A stretch of 64,000 nt of DNA from Vibrio neptunius (lineage in GTDB: Bacteria; Pseudomonadota; Gammaproteobacteria; Enterobacterales; Vibrionaceae). Each line of letters begins with the position of its first letter. The first letter of the stretch is position 1. Position numbers and translations under genes: made by a program. The stretch spans positions 159,260-223,259 of the forward strand of contig NZ_JXXU01000040.1 of the NCBI RefSeq assembly GCF_000967495.1, in the 5' to 3' direction. The notes under the pieces were generated by a model that saw only the letters and a program-made list of their open reading frames with translations, made no database searches and was not told the origin of the DNA. Below are positions 17,001 through 25,900 of this stretch, in pieces.

Positions 17001-17118
17001 CTGGGCTGGATTCTTTAGGTACCGTCAGGTAAGTCATAACACCAGCTATCAAAACGAAAACCAATAGCACCAATATGGTACGGGTACGAGATAAAGCCGC
17101 ATCAATTAAGGCGTACAT
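14005..17118 (-). CDS. RND-family multidrug efflux permease
   Basis: Inner-membrane proton-driven pump of the AcrB/HAE1 superfamily, 1037 residues. There is one N-terminal membrane helix, a large periplasmic loop, a block of helices around 335-480, a second periplasmic loop and a C-terminal helix block. The helix-4 proton relay reads GMLVDGAIVV with Asp401; AcrB has two aspartates here, so this is the Asp-Gly variant seen in several RND subgroups. It follows the adaptor gene by 12 bases. No outer-membrane channel gene or local regulator is present, so it probably works with an unlinked TolC. The substrate is unknown. Which named Vex system this matches in V. cholerae I cannot say safely. Confidence 0.93.
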   Translation of the reverse strand: MYALIDAALSRTRTILVLLVFVLIAGVMTYLTVPKESSPDITIPIIYVSVGHQGISPTDAERLLVRPIEQELRSIEGVKEMTSTASEGHASVQLEFSVGVDLNKAMADVREAVDLAKPKLPEDSDEPTVNEVTFASEEPALTVVLYGTVPERTIVQIARQLRDKLESFRQILEVDIAGDREDIVEIIVDPLLMESYGLDQADIYNLIALNNRVVAAGFVDTGYGRFSVKVPSVFDSLKDVLELPVKVEGKQVITFGDVATVRRAFRDPESYARLDGESAIVLDVKKRAGENIIETVALIKQVMEEGQKRADWPNNLQVKYTWDQSKDVKMMLNDLQNNILSAIILVVVVIIAILGVRTALLVGISIPGSFLTGLLVLSVFGLTVNIVVLFSLIMAVGMLVDGAIVVTEFADRRMQEGAARRDAYRDAAKRMAWPITASTATTLAAFAPLLFWPDITGEFMKYLPLTLIATLAASLAMALLFVPVLGGLIGKPQHVTKQQREKMVALHDGDFSKATGLTKLYLETLNIALRHPLKILLSAILLAVGVGFTYAKAGLGAEFFPEVDPPFFTVKVRSYGDLSINEKDVIMRDIESVMLGHDEFESVYTKTGGDDEIGQIQITPVDWQYRRKVKTIIDELKQTTDQYAGVEIEYKFPDAGPPVEHDLVIEMSTRTPGELDRAAKMVRHWADSSPAFTNISDTSSKEGIDWQIDIRRDDASRFLADATLVGNTVQFVTNGLKLGDYLPDDATEEVDILVRYPEDKRDIGRFDQLKVKTAAGMVPITNFASIVPDHKQDTIRRIDGHRVINIFADMKEGYNLALELPNIEQALTGLNLPNGVEFKIRGQNEEQENSSAFLQKAFLIALVVMALILITQFNSFYQAFLILSAVLFSTVGVFVGLLIFQKPFGVIMSGIGVIALAGIVVNNNIVLIDTYNQLLKRGMDKRDAILRTGMQRLRPVLLTTVTTILGLLPMVLEMNIDLINQKVEFGAPSTQWWSQLATAVAGGLAFATVLTLVLTPCLLMLGRQHKVEENANIIVED

Positions 17119-17130
17119 AATGACTCCTTA

Positions 17131-18210
17131 CTATTGCTGCTCGACAGCGATCACTTGATCGCCGTCTCGTACAAAACCTTGCCCGGTGGCGATAATACTG
17201 ACCTGCTCACCCAAGCCTGTCAGCCACACGCCGTCCTGCTCTGCTTTTACTAGCTGAATCGGAATAAAGTGCACTCGTTCATCGACAAGCGTTTTAACCC
17301 CTAAGTTGCCAGATTCATCCAAGGCCAACATTGCTGGAGTCACCTTCACCGCCAATTGCTGCTTAAGATTGAGTTCCACTTCTGCACTGATCCCTGCAGG
17401 GATTTTTTGCTGTGGATTAGGCAGAATAATTTCGATCGGAAAAGTATTGGTTGAAGCTGAAGAAATCCGAGAAATATAACGAACCTTACCCTCGACTTTT
17501 TCGCCACCAATAAAACTGACTGACGCAGGCTGGTTTAGTGTGAGGTCTTGGATATGCCGTTCGCTCACATCGGCTTCAATCACTATCTGACTAAGGTCAA
17601 TCAAACTAGCGACCGGATCACCAACGCCAACAAAATCGCCGAGTTCGATATCTAAACTGTCGACAATACCGCTAAATGGTGCCGTGACCGCGGTGTTTCT
17701 CAGAGCAATCTTGGCATTACTGACCATTGCTTTGGCTTCAACTAAGGCTGCCTGCGCATTGCTGAAAGCCACCTCACCTTGTAATCCTTTATCCTTAAGT
17801 GACTGAGCCGCCTTGTATTCTTTCTCACGCACTTTGAGCATGGCCTTAGCACGCTCAAGCTGGATCTCCAAATCCCCTTTATCAATCAAAGCAATGGTTT
17901 GCCCCTGCTTGACGCTATATCCCTTACGTACTTTTAACTCAACGATTTTACCCGCGATCTCTGCACCGAGCTTGGCCTGTTTTTCTGGTGCGGTTCTGCC
18001 GTATAAGTCGATAGATTTATGGGTACTTTGAGCAGTAAAGGTCTGAAAGGCCACTTTCGCCAATGGCACAACCTCTTGTTGATGCTCAGGCTGACCACCG
18101 TCCGCTTTGAGTGTACCAAGGCCAAGCCAAATTGATAAAATGAGAATAATAACGAGTGAAACAATGTAGGGTCTGACCGCGAGAAAACGGAATAGTGAAA
18201 ATCTGCCCAT
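17131..18210 (-). CDS. RND efflux periplasmic adaptor (membrane fusion protein)
   Basis: Links the RND permease to the outer-membrane channel. The ATG at 18210 (359 residues) has AAGGA 7 bases upstream; a 20-codon in-frame extension lacks features. The N-terminus has a single membrane helix (VRPYIVSLVIILILSIWLGL) instead of a lipobox, so the protein is a membrane-anchored adaptor. Then come a lipoyl half-motif (GAEIAGKIVELKVRKGYSVK), a short alpha-helical hairpin around 110-165, the second lipoyl half (VTAPFSGIVDSLDIELGDFV) and a beta-barrel domain. It is the first gene of a two-gene operon with the permease. Confidence 0.93.
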   Translation of the reverse strand: MGRFSLFRFLAVRPYIVSLVIILILSIWLGLGTLKADGGQPEHQQEVVPLAKVAFQTFTAQSTHKSIDLYGRTAPEKQAKLGAEIAGKIVELKVRKGYSVKQGQTIALIDKGDLEIQLERAKAMLKVREKEYKAAQSLKDKGLQGEVAFSNAQAALVEAKAMVSNAKIALRNTAVTAPFSGIVDSLDIELGDFVGVGDPVASLIDLSQIVIEADVSERHIQDLTLNQPASVSFIGGEKVEGKVRYISRISSASTNTFPIEIILPNPQQKIPAGISAEVELNLKQQLAVKVTPAMLALDESGNLGVKTLVDERVHFIPIQLVKAEQDGVWLTGLGEQVSIIATGQGFVRDGDQVIAVEQQ

Positions 18211-18345
18211 AACAATCCTTTGCTGAGTAAAAGCACCAACGCTTATAAGCTCAGGATATAAATTAACCAATAAAAAATAAAATACAGTCGGACAGTAATT
18301 TAGCCGAGGTCTCAGTTCTGGCCGAGTTGCATAGATATTTGGCAG

Positions 18346-18370
18346 AAAAAAGCCGCGACTTAGCGCGGCT
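18346..18370 (-). terminator. Terminator of erpA
   Basis: Stem AGCCGCG/CGCGGCT (18351-18370), 6-base loop, followed on the minus strand by six T. Separates erpA from the RND operon. Confidence 0.9.
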
Positions 18371-18390
18371 CTTCAGATAAAGCTTTTGAT

Positions 18391-18732
18391 TTAGACACTG
18401 AATGAAGCGCCACAGCCACAAGTTGTTGTCGCATTGGGGTTACTAACAAAGAAACGTGAACCTTCCAACCCCTCGGTATAATCTACTTGACCACCAACAA
18501 GATACTGTAAGCTCATTGGGTCAACCACAAGCGTGACGCCGCTATTTACAATCGTGGTATCGCCGTCATTGACACTCTCATCGAATGTGAAGCCATACTG
18601 AAAGCCGCTGCAGCCCCCACCCGTAATGTAAACACGCAACTTCAGGTTTGGATTTTCTTCTTCAGCGATTAGCGCGCCGACACGTTGTGCCGCTGCATCT
18701 GAAAATGTTAGTGGGATATTTAGTTCGCTCAC
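18391..18732 (-). CDS. erpA: Iron-sulfur cluster insertion protein ErpA
   Basis: A-type carrier that delivers [4Fe-4S] clusters to apo-targets such as IspG/IspH. The three cluster-ligating cysteines are present: Cys41 in GGGCSGFQY and Cys105/Cys107 in TTCGCGASF. I choose the GTG at 18732 (113 residues, the family length) because AGAGG lies 7 bases upstream; a GTG five codons further upstream is less likely. It is divergent from hemL. A 25-base IscR type-1-like site overlaps its predicted promoter. Confidence 0.96.
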   Translation of the reverse strand: MSELNIPLTFSDAAAQRVGALIAEEENPNLKLRVYITGGGCSGFQYGFTFDESVNDGDTTIVNSGVTLVVDPMSLQYLVGGQVDYTEGLEGSRFFVSNPNATTTCGCGASFSV

Positions 18733-18807
18733 GATGACCTCTCTCACTCATGTAAATCCAAATCACTGCACACAGTTTTGGATAAATCATCTTTCTATAA
18801 TCGGTCC

Positions 18808-18836
18808 ATTATCTAATACCTGAGTTATCCGTTCAA
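18808..18836 (-). promoter_or_regulatory. Predicted erpA promoter
   Basis: TTGAAC (18831-18836), exactly 17 bases, then GATAAT (18808-18813): a good sigma-70 promoter about 70 bases upstream of the erpA start. Confidence 0.65.
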
Positions 18837-18840
18837 GTAT
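18816..18840. promoter_or_regulatory. IscR type-1-like binding site
   Basis: A 25-base imperfect palindrome beginning ATACCTGAG and ending CAAGTAT. By eye it matches about 20 of 25 positions of the E. coli IscR type 1 consensus. It covers the -35 element and spacer of the erpA promoter, so [2Fe-2S]-IscR would repress, as reported for E. coli erpA. Confidence 0.6.
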
Positions 18841-18988
18841 TCACCACCTTTCGTCGATTTTTTTCATAAAAACTCCGCTTTCTTGATGGAAAACTGCCCA
18901 TAATGTGGCGTAAAGCGTTTTCTTGAATAGGAATCGGCGGGTACAATGCCAGCCAAATTGGTCCGAGCAATCAAAAGAGGATATATCC

Positions 18989-20281
18989 ATGACCAAATCA
19001 GCAGAGCTTTACGAAAAAGCACAACAGACTATTCCTGGTGGCGTTAACTCTCCAGTACGTGCTTTCAATGGCGTTGGCGGCTCACCTATTTTTGTAGAAC
19101 GTGCAGATGGCCCGTTGATTTTCGATGCTGATGGTAAAGCGTATATTGATTATGTTGGCTCTTGGGGTCCGATGATCCTTGGTCACAACCACGCGGTCAT
19201 TCGCGAAGCAGTGATTGAAGCAGCGCAACGCGGTCTTAGCTTTGGTGCGCCAACGGAATTGGAAATCCAAATGGCAGAACTGGTCTCTGAGCTCGTACCA
19301 TCAATGGAACAAGTCAGAATGGTCAGCTCTGGTACAGAAGCGACCATGAGTGCTATTCGCCTCGCACGCGGCTTTACCAACCGAGACAAAATTATCAAGT
19401 TTGAAGGCTGCTACCACGGTCATGCAGACAGTTTGCTTGTAAAAGCGGGGTCTGGTGCACTGACACTTGGTCAACCAAGCTCTCCAGGTGTTCCTGCCGA
19501 TTTTGCAAAGCACACGCTAACCGCGACATTTAATGATTTAGATTCTGTTCGCGAACTGTTCGCAGCCAACAAAGGCGAAATCGCTTGTATTATCGTTGAA
19601 CCCGTCGCGGGCAACATGAACTGTATCCCACCAGTCGCAGGATTCCACGAAGGCTTACGTCAAATCTGTGATGAAGAAGGTGCACTGCTTATCTTTGATG
19701 AAGTCATGACTGGTTTCCGCGTCGCTTTAGGTGGTGCTCAAGGCTATTACAATATCAAGCCAGATATCACTACCCTAGGTAAAGTCATCGGTGGTGGTAT
19801 GCCTGTGGGAGCTTTTGGTGGCCGTAAAGACGTAATGCAATACATTGCACCAACAGGCCCGGTTTATCAGGCTGGCACACTGTCTGGCAACCCAGTAGCA
19901 ATGGCAGCAGGTTACGCTTGTTTAAGCTTATTGAAAGAAGAAGGTAACGAGAAACGCCTAGCCTCAAAGACCAAACAATTAGCCGATGGTTTTAAATCTC
20001 TTGCCGAACAACACGGCATTCCAATGGTCGTGAATCAAGTCGGTGGCATGTTTGGTTTCTTCTTTACGGAACAGGAAGAGATAAACTGCTATGAAGACGT
20101 CACTAAATGCGACATCGAACGCTTTAAACGCTTCTTCCACCTAATGCTAGAGCATGGCGTTTATCTAGCGCCGTCGGCTTTTGAAGCCAGCTTTGCGTCG
20201 TTGGCGCATGGCAGCAAAGAGATTGAAGCGACATTAGAAGCAGCAGATCGCTGTTTTGCTATTCTAGCCAAAGAAGCGTAA
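18989..20281 (+). CDS. hemL: Glutamate-1-semialdehyde 2,1-aminomutase HemL
   Basis: PLP enzyme that makes 5-aminolevulinate for haem synthesis by the C5 pathway. The ATG at 18989, preceded by AGAGG, gives 430 residues; an upstream in-frame start would add 22 unconserved residues. The PLP lysine is Lys265 in TLGKVIGGGMPVGAF, and the GTEATMSAIRLAR cofactor segment is present. It is divergent from erpA, so iron-sulfur assembly and haem supply share an intergenic region. It ends in a terminator that also serves the small minus-strand gene at 20322-20441. Confidence 0.97.
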   Translation: MTKSAELYEKAQQTIPGGVNSPVRAFNGVGGSPIFVERADGPLIFDADGKAYIDYVGSWGPMILGHNHAVIREAVIEAAQRGLSFGAPTELEIQMAELVSELVPSMEQVRMVSSGTEATMSAIRLARGFTNRDKIIKFEGCYHGHADSLLVKAGSGALTLGQPSSPGVPADFAKHTLTATFNDLDSVRELFAANKGEIACIIVEPVAGNMNCIPPVAGFHEGLRQICDEEGALLIFDEVMTGFRVALGGAQGYYNIKPDITTLGKVIGGGMPVGAFGGRKDVMQYIAPTGPVYQAGTLSGNPVAMAAGYACLSLLKEEGNEKRLASKTKQLADGFKSLAEQHGIPMVVNQVGGMFGFFFTEQEEINCYEDVTKCDIERFKRFFHLMLEHGVYLAPSAFEASFASLAHGSKEIEATLEAADRCFAILAKEA

Positions 20282-20295
20282 TTCAACATGATAAT

Positions 20296-20323
20296 AAAAA
20301 AGGCTGCGCATGCAGCCTTTTTT
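20296..20323. terminator. Bidirectional terminator, hemL / small membrane protein gene
   Basis: Stem AAAGGCTGC/GCAGCCTTT (20299-20320) with loop GCAT, A run before and T run after. The minus-strand stop codon of the small gene lies at its edge. Confidence 0.9.
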
Positions 20324-20441
20324 ATCGCCAGTTAAATACCACTAAAACTACCAGAAGAAAAAGAATCAGTGCGAACCAAGGAATTTTTCGCTTCGGCTTA
20401 ATCCCCCCACAACAGGATTTATCATCATTACAACAGCCCAT
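20322..20441 (-). CDS. Small cysteine-rich single-span membrane protein
   Basis: A 39-residue frame: the N-terminus MGCCNDDKSCCGG holds two Cys pairs (3-4 and 10-11), then a basic stretch (KPKRK), then one membrane helix (about 21-37, ending VVFNWR). The ATG at 20441 is preceded by AGGATGAAATT, a good ribosome binding site, and the frame ends at a terminator shared with hemL. These features together are hard to explain by chance. The positive-inside rule puts the Cys-rich end in the cytoplasm. I do not recognise a characterised family; the Cys pairs suggest metal binding or palmitoyl-like anchoring, but that is speculation. It lies divergent from the permease gene. Confidence 0.7.
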   Translation of the reverse strand: MGCCNDDKSCCGGIKPKRKIPWFALILFLLVVLVVFNWR

Positions 20442-20518
20442 AATTTCATCCTACGCTGATAACATTTTGATATTGCATTGAAGACTCAATGTTTTACAGC
20501 CATTATACTGCTATCGCG

Positions 20519-21625
20519 ATGAATAATTGGACAACAAACGTGTCAGAAAAACTAAAAATAACTTCCAGCCATTGGGTGTTGATTATTTCCTTACTTGCTG
20601 CTGGCTTTGCCTGTTTCCTGTTAGTTGAACCTTATATCAACTCAATTGTGATGGCATTTATCATCTCTCTACTGATGTTTCCTATTCATGAGTGGATTGA
20701 AAACAGAATGCCGAACTACAGAAATCTCGCATCGCTACTCTCTTGCACCTTGCTTACCGTTATCATAGTACTCCCGCTACTATTCGTTTTTGCCGCGATT
20801 GTTCAGCAGGGCTCCGCCTTTTCACAGAATGTGTATCAATGGGTAACGCATGGCGGCATCCAGGCTTTGTTTGAACATCCTTGGGTGGTAAAAGGCTTGT
20901 CAATCATCAATACCTACTTACCTTTTGATGAGATTCAACCTCAGGAAATCGGTCAGAAAGTGGCTCAGTTCGCCACATCATTTGGTTCGAACTTAGTCGG
21001 TATCAGTGCAAAAATCCTAGGCGATGCCACTAACTTCCTACTCAACTTTTTCCTGATGTTGTTTGTTTTGTTTTTTTTGCTTCGAGACCATGACAAAATC
21101 ATTGCCGCGATTCGTCACATTCTACCGCTGTCTCGCAGTCAAGAGGACAAACTACTGGATGAAGTTGAACAAGTATCTAAATCCGCCGTTATGGGGTCAT
21201 TCCTAACCGCAATCGCTCAGGGCTTTGCGGGTGGTCTTGGAATGTGGCTCGCTGGTTTTCCTGGCTTATTTTGGGGCACCATGATGGGTTTTGCTTCCTT
21301 TATCCCAGTCGTCGGCACTGCACTTATCTGGATTCCAGCTGCCGCTTATCTTTTCCTAACCGGAGATACTACTTGGGCAATCTTCCTAACTATTTGGAGT
21401 ATTGCCATTGTCGGCTCGATAGATAACCTACTAAGACCGCTTCTTATGCAAGGCAGCGCAGGGATGAATACCTTGATGATTTTTTTCTCTCTGTTAGGCG
21501 GTCTTCACCTCTTTGGCTTGATTGGCCTTATCTACGGCCCTTTGATTTTCGCCATCACTATGGTGCTGTTTAATATTTACGAAGAAGAATTTCAGGACTT
21601 CCTCGACGAACAAGATCAAAACTAA
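20519..21625 (+). CDS. PerM / AI-2E-family inner-membrane permease
   Basis: A polytopic membrane protein of the AI-2E transporter (UPF0118) superfamily. About eight hydrophobic segments are visible, including WVLIISLLAAGFACFLLV and a C-terminal block GGLHLFGLIGLIYGPL, which is the family's most conserved stretch. Family members include TqsA (autoinducer-2 export) and Na+/H+ antiporters; substrate cannot be decided here, and in V. cholerae this position is annotated PerM. Start choice is uncertain: ATG at 20489, ATG at 20519, or GTG about 20540 are all in frame with weak ribosome binding sites. The long cytoplasmic C-terminus is acidic. Confidence 0.85.
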   Translation: MNNWTTNVSEKLKITSSHWVLIISLLAAGFACFLLVEPYINSIVMAFIISLLMFPIHEWIENRMPNYRNLASLLSCTLLTVIIVLPLLFVFAAIVQQGSAFSQNVYQWVTHGGIQALFEHPWVVKGLSIINTYLPFDEIQPQEIGQKVAQFATSFGSNLVGISAKILGDATNFLLNFFLMLFVLFFLLRDHDKIIAAIRHILPLSRSQEDKLLDEVEQVSKSAVMGSFLTAIAQGFAGGLGMWLAGFPGLFWGTMMGFASFIPVVGTALIWIPAAAYLFLTGDTTWAIFLTIWSIAIVGSIDNLLRPLLMQGSAGMNTLMIFFSLLGGLHLFGLIGLIYGPLIFAITMVLFNIYEEEFQDFLDEQDQN

Positions 21626-21655
21626 CATCTAAGGAACAGGAAAACTTCAAGAATG

Positions 21656-21688
21656 CGGGGGATTATGCGAAAATCCCCCGTCTTTTTT
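21656..21688 (+). terminator. Terminator of the permease gene
   Basis: Stem CGGGGGATT/AATCCCCCG followed by TCTTTTTTT, upstream of rsmC. Confidence 0.9.
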
Positions 21689-21704
21689 TCAGTCAGAGTC
21701 CATT

Positions 21705-22727
21705 ATGTCTGCCTATATTGCACCGAGCCAAATTGCGCAACGACAACTCGCCTACTTTAAAGGTAAACATGTTCTTGTTGCTGGGGAATCAGAAGATCTG
21801 TTCCCTCTAGAGCTAACCAAACACTGTGAGTCCGTCACTGTGTTCACGACTAATTATGGATATTATCGTCAGCTGGAGCCCCACTCTCAGCTCACTACCG
21901 TGTTTGGCGCGGAGTTTACTCAGCAGACTCAAGCCGACATGATTCTACTGTACTGGCCTAAAGCAAAAGCGGAAGCGGAGTTTTTGCTGGCTATGTTGCT
22001 GGCCAAACTAGGGCCAGAAACTGAAGTCGTCGTTGTTGGTGAAAATCGCTCGGGGGTAAAAAGCATCGAAAAGATGTTTAAACCCTATGGACCAATCAAT
22101 AAATTCGATTCAGCAAGACGTTGTTCTTTTTACTGGGGACAATGCCTTGAGCAGCCTGCTGAGTTCAATCTAAACGATTGGTTTAAGCAGTATCAGGTTA
22201 GCTATCAAGGGTATGAACTGACGATCAAAAGTTTACCTGGGGTATTCAGTCACGGTCAGTTCGATACTGGTAGCCAATTGCTGTTAGATTCTCTGCCAGC
22301 GCTGTCAGGAAAAGTATTGGATTTTGGTTGTGGTGCCGGAGTGATTGGCTCAGTGATAGCAATGCGCCATACTGAGATTGAACTCGAAATGTGCGACATC
22401 AGTGCACTAGCGGTTGAATCGAGTAAAGCGACACTTGACGCCAATGGATTACAAGGACGAGTGTTTGCCTCAGACATTTACTCTGATACCAGCCAAGATT
22501 ATCAATTTATTATCAGTAACCCGCCTTTTCATTCTGGTCTAGATACCAGCTACAGTGCCACGGAGACCCTATTAGCTAATGCGCCAAAATACCAGAATAC
22601 CAATGGTCAACTGTTGATTGTTGCCAATAGTTTTCTCAAGTACCCACCCATTATTCAACAGGCGTTTGGTAATTGTGAGACGCTAAATAAGACCAACAAA
22701 TTCGCTATATACTACGCAAAGAAGTAA
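21705..22727 (+). CDS. rsmC: 16S rRNA m2G1207 methyltransferase RsmC
   Basis: SAM-dependent methyltransferase acting on G1207 of 16S rRNA in the 30S subunit. It has the two-domain layout of the family: a degenerate N-terminal Rossmann domain (1-165) and a C-terminal catalytic domain. The latter contains the SAM motif VLDFGCGAGVIGS and the amino-methylating NPPFHSG motif with Asn272. The 340-residue length is standard. It has its own promoter region after a strong terminator. In enteric bacteria rsmC sits beside holD-rimI; here it is 20 kb away, the Vibrio arrangement next to chiS. Confidence 0.95.
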   Translation: MSAYIAPSQIAQRQLAYFKGKHVLVAGESEDLFPLELTKHCESVTVFTTNYGYYRQLEPHSQLTTVFGAEFTQQTQADMILLYWPKAKAEAEFLLAMLLAKLGPETEVVVVGENRSGVKSIEKMFKPYGPINKFDSARRCSFYWGQCLEQPAEFNLNDWFKQYQVSYQGYELTIKSLPGVFSHGQFDTGSQLLLDSLPALSGKVLDFGCGAGVIGSVIAMRHTEIELEMCDISALAVESSKATLDANGLQGRVFASDIYSDTSQDYQFIISNPPFHSGLDTSYSATETLLANAPKYQNTNGQLLIVANSFLKYPPIIQQAFGNCETLNKTNKFAIYYAKK

Positions 22728-22733
22728 TTAATA

Positions 22734-22768
22734 GGCCCGAACCTTCCCTTTCTATCGGGCTCATTTCT
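22734..22768 (+). terminator. Weak terminator after rsmC
   Basis: Six-bp stem GCCCGA/TCGGGC (22735-22760) with a 14-base loop, followed by a moderately T-rich stretch. Confidence 0.45.
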
Positions 22769-22922
22769 TCCAATATCGCAAAATTTGCGCATCTCACCAC
22801 GCTTTAATTTAGACTTACTTGTCAAAGTAAAAAAACTCGTTAATTTTGTCATTCAAAGAAAGTTACGTTTTTACTTAGGCAAGTTTATCGCTTGCTTTGA
22901 CAACGGAAAGTCTAGTTAGCTC

Positions 22923-25900
22923 ATGTTCAAGTTGTATCGAAAACAAAGATTTAAGCGCCTACAACACACTTTGATGTTGGCTTTTCTGGTGCTTAGCATT
23001 ACGCCTCTCACCATTATTGCGCTCTTCTTTTTACAATCTCACACCAAAGATCTACAAGAACAAAGTACCTCTCACCTAATCTCAGTGCGTGACAGCAAAC
23101 AGCAGCAAGTCGTCGATTACATGTATGCCAAAGAATCAGAGATCATGGGCTTCGTGCGCTCCGAACTGGCTTATGCCAGTGGCGGCCGCTTTTATGGATT
23201 GGTCAATGCCTTTCGAAGTTTAGGTTTAGATATTGAGCAAGCCCGTGATTATGCGCAGCAACGTTACATTCCGGGCTCTGGAGATCAAATAAAAACGTCA
23301 ATCCTTCCTCAATCCAATGTTTACAATGGCTCTGAACGGTACCGATTGCTTCATAAACGCTACCATCGCGCCTATCTAGAGCTGCTTAAACGCTCTGACT
23401 TCGACGATGTTTTGCTCGTCGACTTAGAAGGTAATGTCACCTATTCGATCTACAAAAACGATAACTACGGAACGAATCTACTGACTGGTCGTTTTCGAGA
23501 GACCAACTTAGGCAGCACTTTCCATGAGTTGAAAACTCAAGTCACCAAAAAGCGTAAATCCAATGAAGACTATACGCCCGTCATTGTTTCCGATTTCAAG
23601 ATGGATAGAGGTAAACCTGTCGCTTGGCTCGGTGCTCCTATCGTCCAACAAGGCTACCTTCACAGCTATGCCATGTTCCGCTTACCAAACAATGGCATAA
23701 CCAAGCTAATAGCCGATACAAACAATGCCTCAGCAATGAAAACCTTGCTGGTCGGTACTGACCATCAATCAAGAACGATGGCGTACGAGCAAAAAGATAT
23801 CGACAAGAGCCGCGCAGTGGTTGATTTAGCATTAGAGGGCAAAACCGATTTCGGAACATACACAAATATGGTCGGTGAAGCGACTATTGCGGCTTACAGC
23901 CCAATTTCGTTTAAAGGTATCGACTGGGCGATTGTGGTAGAAGTTCCCGAAAAAGAGGCTTTTGCACGGGTCCACCAACTCGAAACTGTGTTTGTTTTTG
24001 CCATGCTATGTGCAATCGTGCTGGTAGTTGCCGCGTCTCATTATTTATCCAATTTTATAACCGCTCCTTTGTTGAAGCTAACCTGGGCTGCAGAAAAAGT
24101 CTCGGCAGGTGACCTCGATACTAATATGATCAATACCGAGCGGAAGGACGAGATTGGTCGACTGGCTATCAGTTTTGAACGCATGCAACGCTCTATTCGA
24201 GACAAAATACTGTTGATAAAACAGCAGAACGAGGAGCTAGAAAGTAATCTTAAACTGATACAAAAACAAAATGATGAACTGCAACTCGCAAATAAACTGA
24301 AAGACGAGTTCCTCGCCACCACTTCTCATGAACTACGCACACCACTCCATGGCATGGTAGGCATCGCAGAAGCACTAATCTCCGGTGCTAATGGGCCAAT
24401 TACCGCCAATCATAAGTACCAACTTGACATCATCATCAGTAGCGGCCAGCGACTCGCAACCTTGGTTGACGACCTACTTGACTACCACAAAATGCGCTAC
24501 GGAAATCTCGATATCGACACCCAAGCAGTCGATATCTCTGGTGCCACGCGCTTGGTACTCGAACTATCTAATCATTTATTAGGTAATAAACCCATTCGCA
24601 TCATTAATCAGGTTCCTAACGAGCCGCTATGGGTAAGCGCTGATCCTCAACGCTTAGAGCAAGTGCTTTACAATCTCGTTGGTAACGCCATCAAATACAC
24701 CACTGAAGGTAAAATCGTTATTTCCGCTACCCAAGTTGACGAAAATATCAGAGTACAGGTGGTGGATACAGGTCAGGGAATTCCAGCTGATCAGCTCGAG
24801 CACATCTTTGAACCACTTATTCAAGCAGGTAGCGATAGCAGCCGCTATCGGCAAGGTGCAGGTTTAGGGCTGTCCATAAGCCGTCAGTTAATCGATTTAA
24901 TGCAAGGCACGCTGTACGTCAGCAGCCAACCTATGGTTGGTACAACATTTAGCTTCACTTTGCCCATCGCCTCAAGCGAGCAGATATCTTTAGCAAATCA
25001 TATCGAAGGCGTACATTTCATTGCTCCAGAAAATAATGACCTCGAATTATTCGAAGGCTCAAACTTACCAGAAAACCCAGACGGCCCCTTACTCTTAGTA
25101 GTCGATGATGAGCCCGTCAACCTACGTGTCTTAGATAGCTTCCTTCGCCTTGAAGGCTACCGAGTACGCACCGCTAAAAACGGTGAAGAAGCTATTGAAT
25201 CCGTTCATCATGAAAAACCGGAACTGATGCTACTCGATATCATGATGCCAGGAATGAGCGGTTACCAAGTATGTGAAGTATTGCGCAAAGACTACGACCA
25301 TGCTCAGTTGCCCGTCATTATGCTTACCGCCTTGAATCAGCCCGATGATCGAGTTCGAGGTTTTGAAGCTGGCGCCAATGACTACCTATCAAAACCTTTT
25401 AATAAACAAGAGCTCGCTGCAAGGATTACAGCACATTTAACCGCTAGCAAGGCTGAAGTGCGTAGAATTGAAAACCAGCAGTTGCAAAATGAGCTGAAAC
25501 AACGCGCCATGGTTGAAGCCAGTTTATTGGAGACACAAGGACGCTTATTAGAACAATTAGAGTCCGCACCGGAAGCTATTATCTGTGTTCGCGACGACAA
25601 TAAAATACGCTTTACCAATGATGCCGCCTCGCGTCTATTTAAGCGCTCCACAGAACAGTTGAGGCGTTCCAACGCGGATGAATTAATTGCACCGAAATTC
25701 CTCATGGTAGATCAGCAGCACTACTGTGGCGTTATTGATATTTATGTTGAAGATGTTCGTCAACACTTATCCGCAGATATATTAAAACTTCCTGAAGGGT
25801 CAGGACTAAAATCCATGTATATTTTCGATGTTGGGGGCGGAGTCAATGCTGCGCGAATCACCAACCTTGAAACAGCCATCGAAGCACTATCTAGCTACGC

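Noticed and set aside
22800..22920. chiS promoter elements (TTGTCA and AATTTT with 17-base spacing)
   Set aside because: The -10 match is too poor in an AT-rich stretch to list as a feature.
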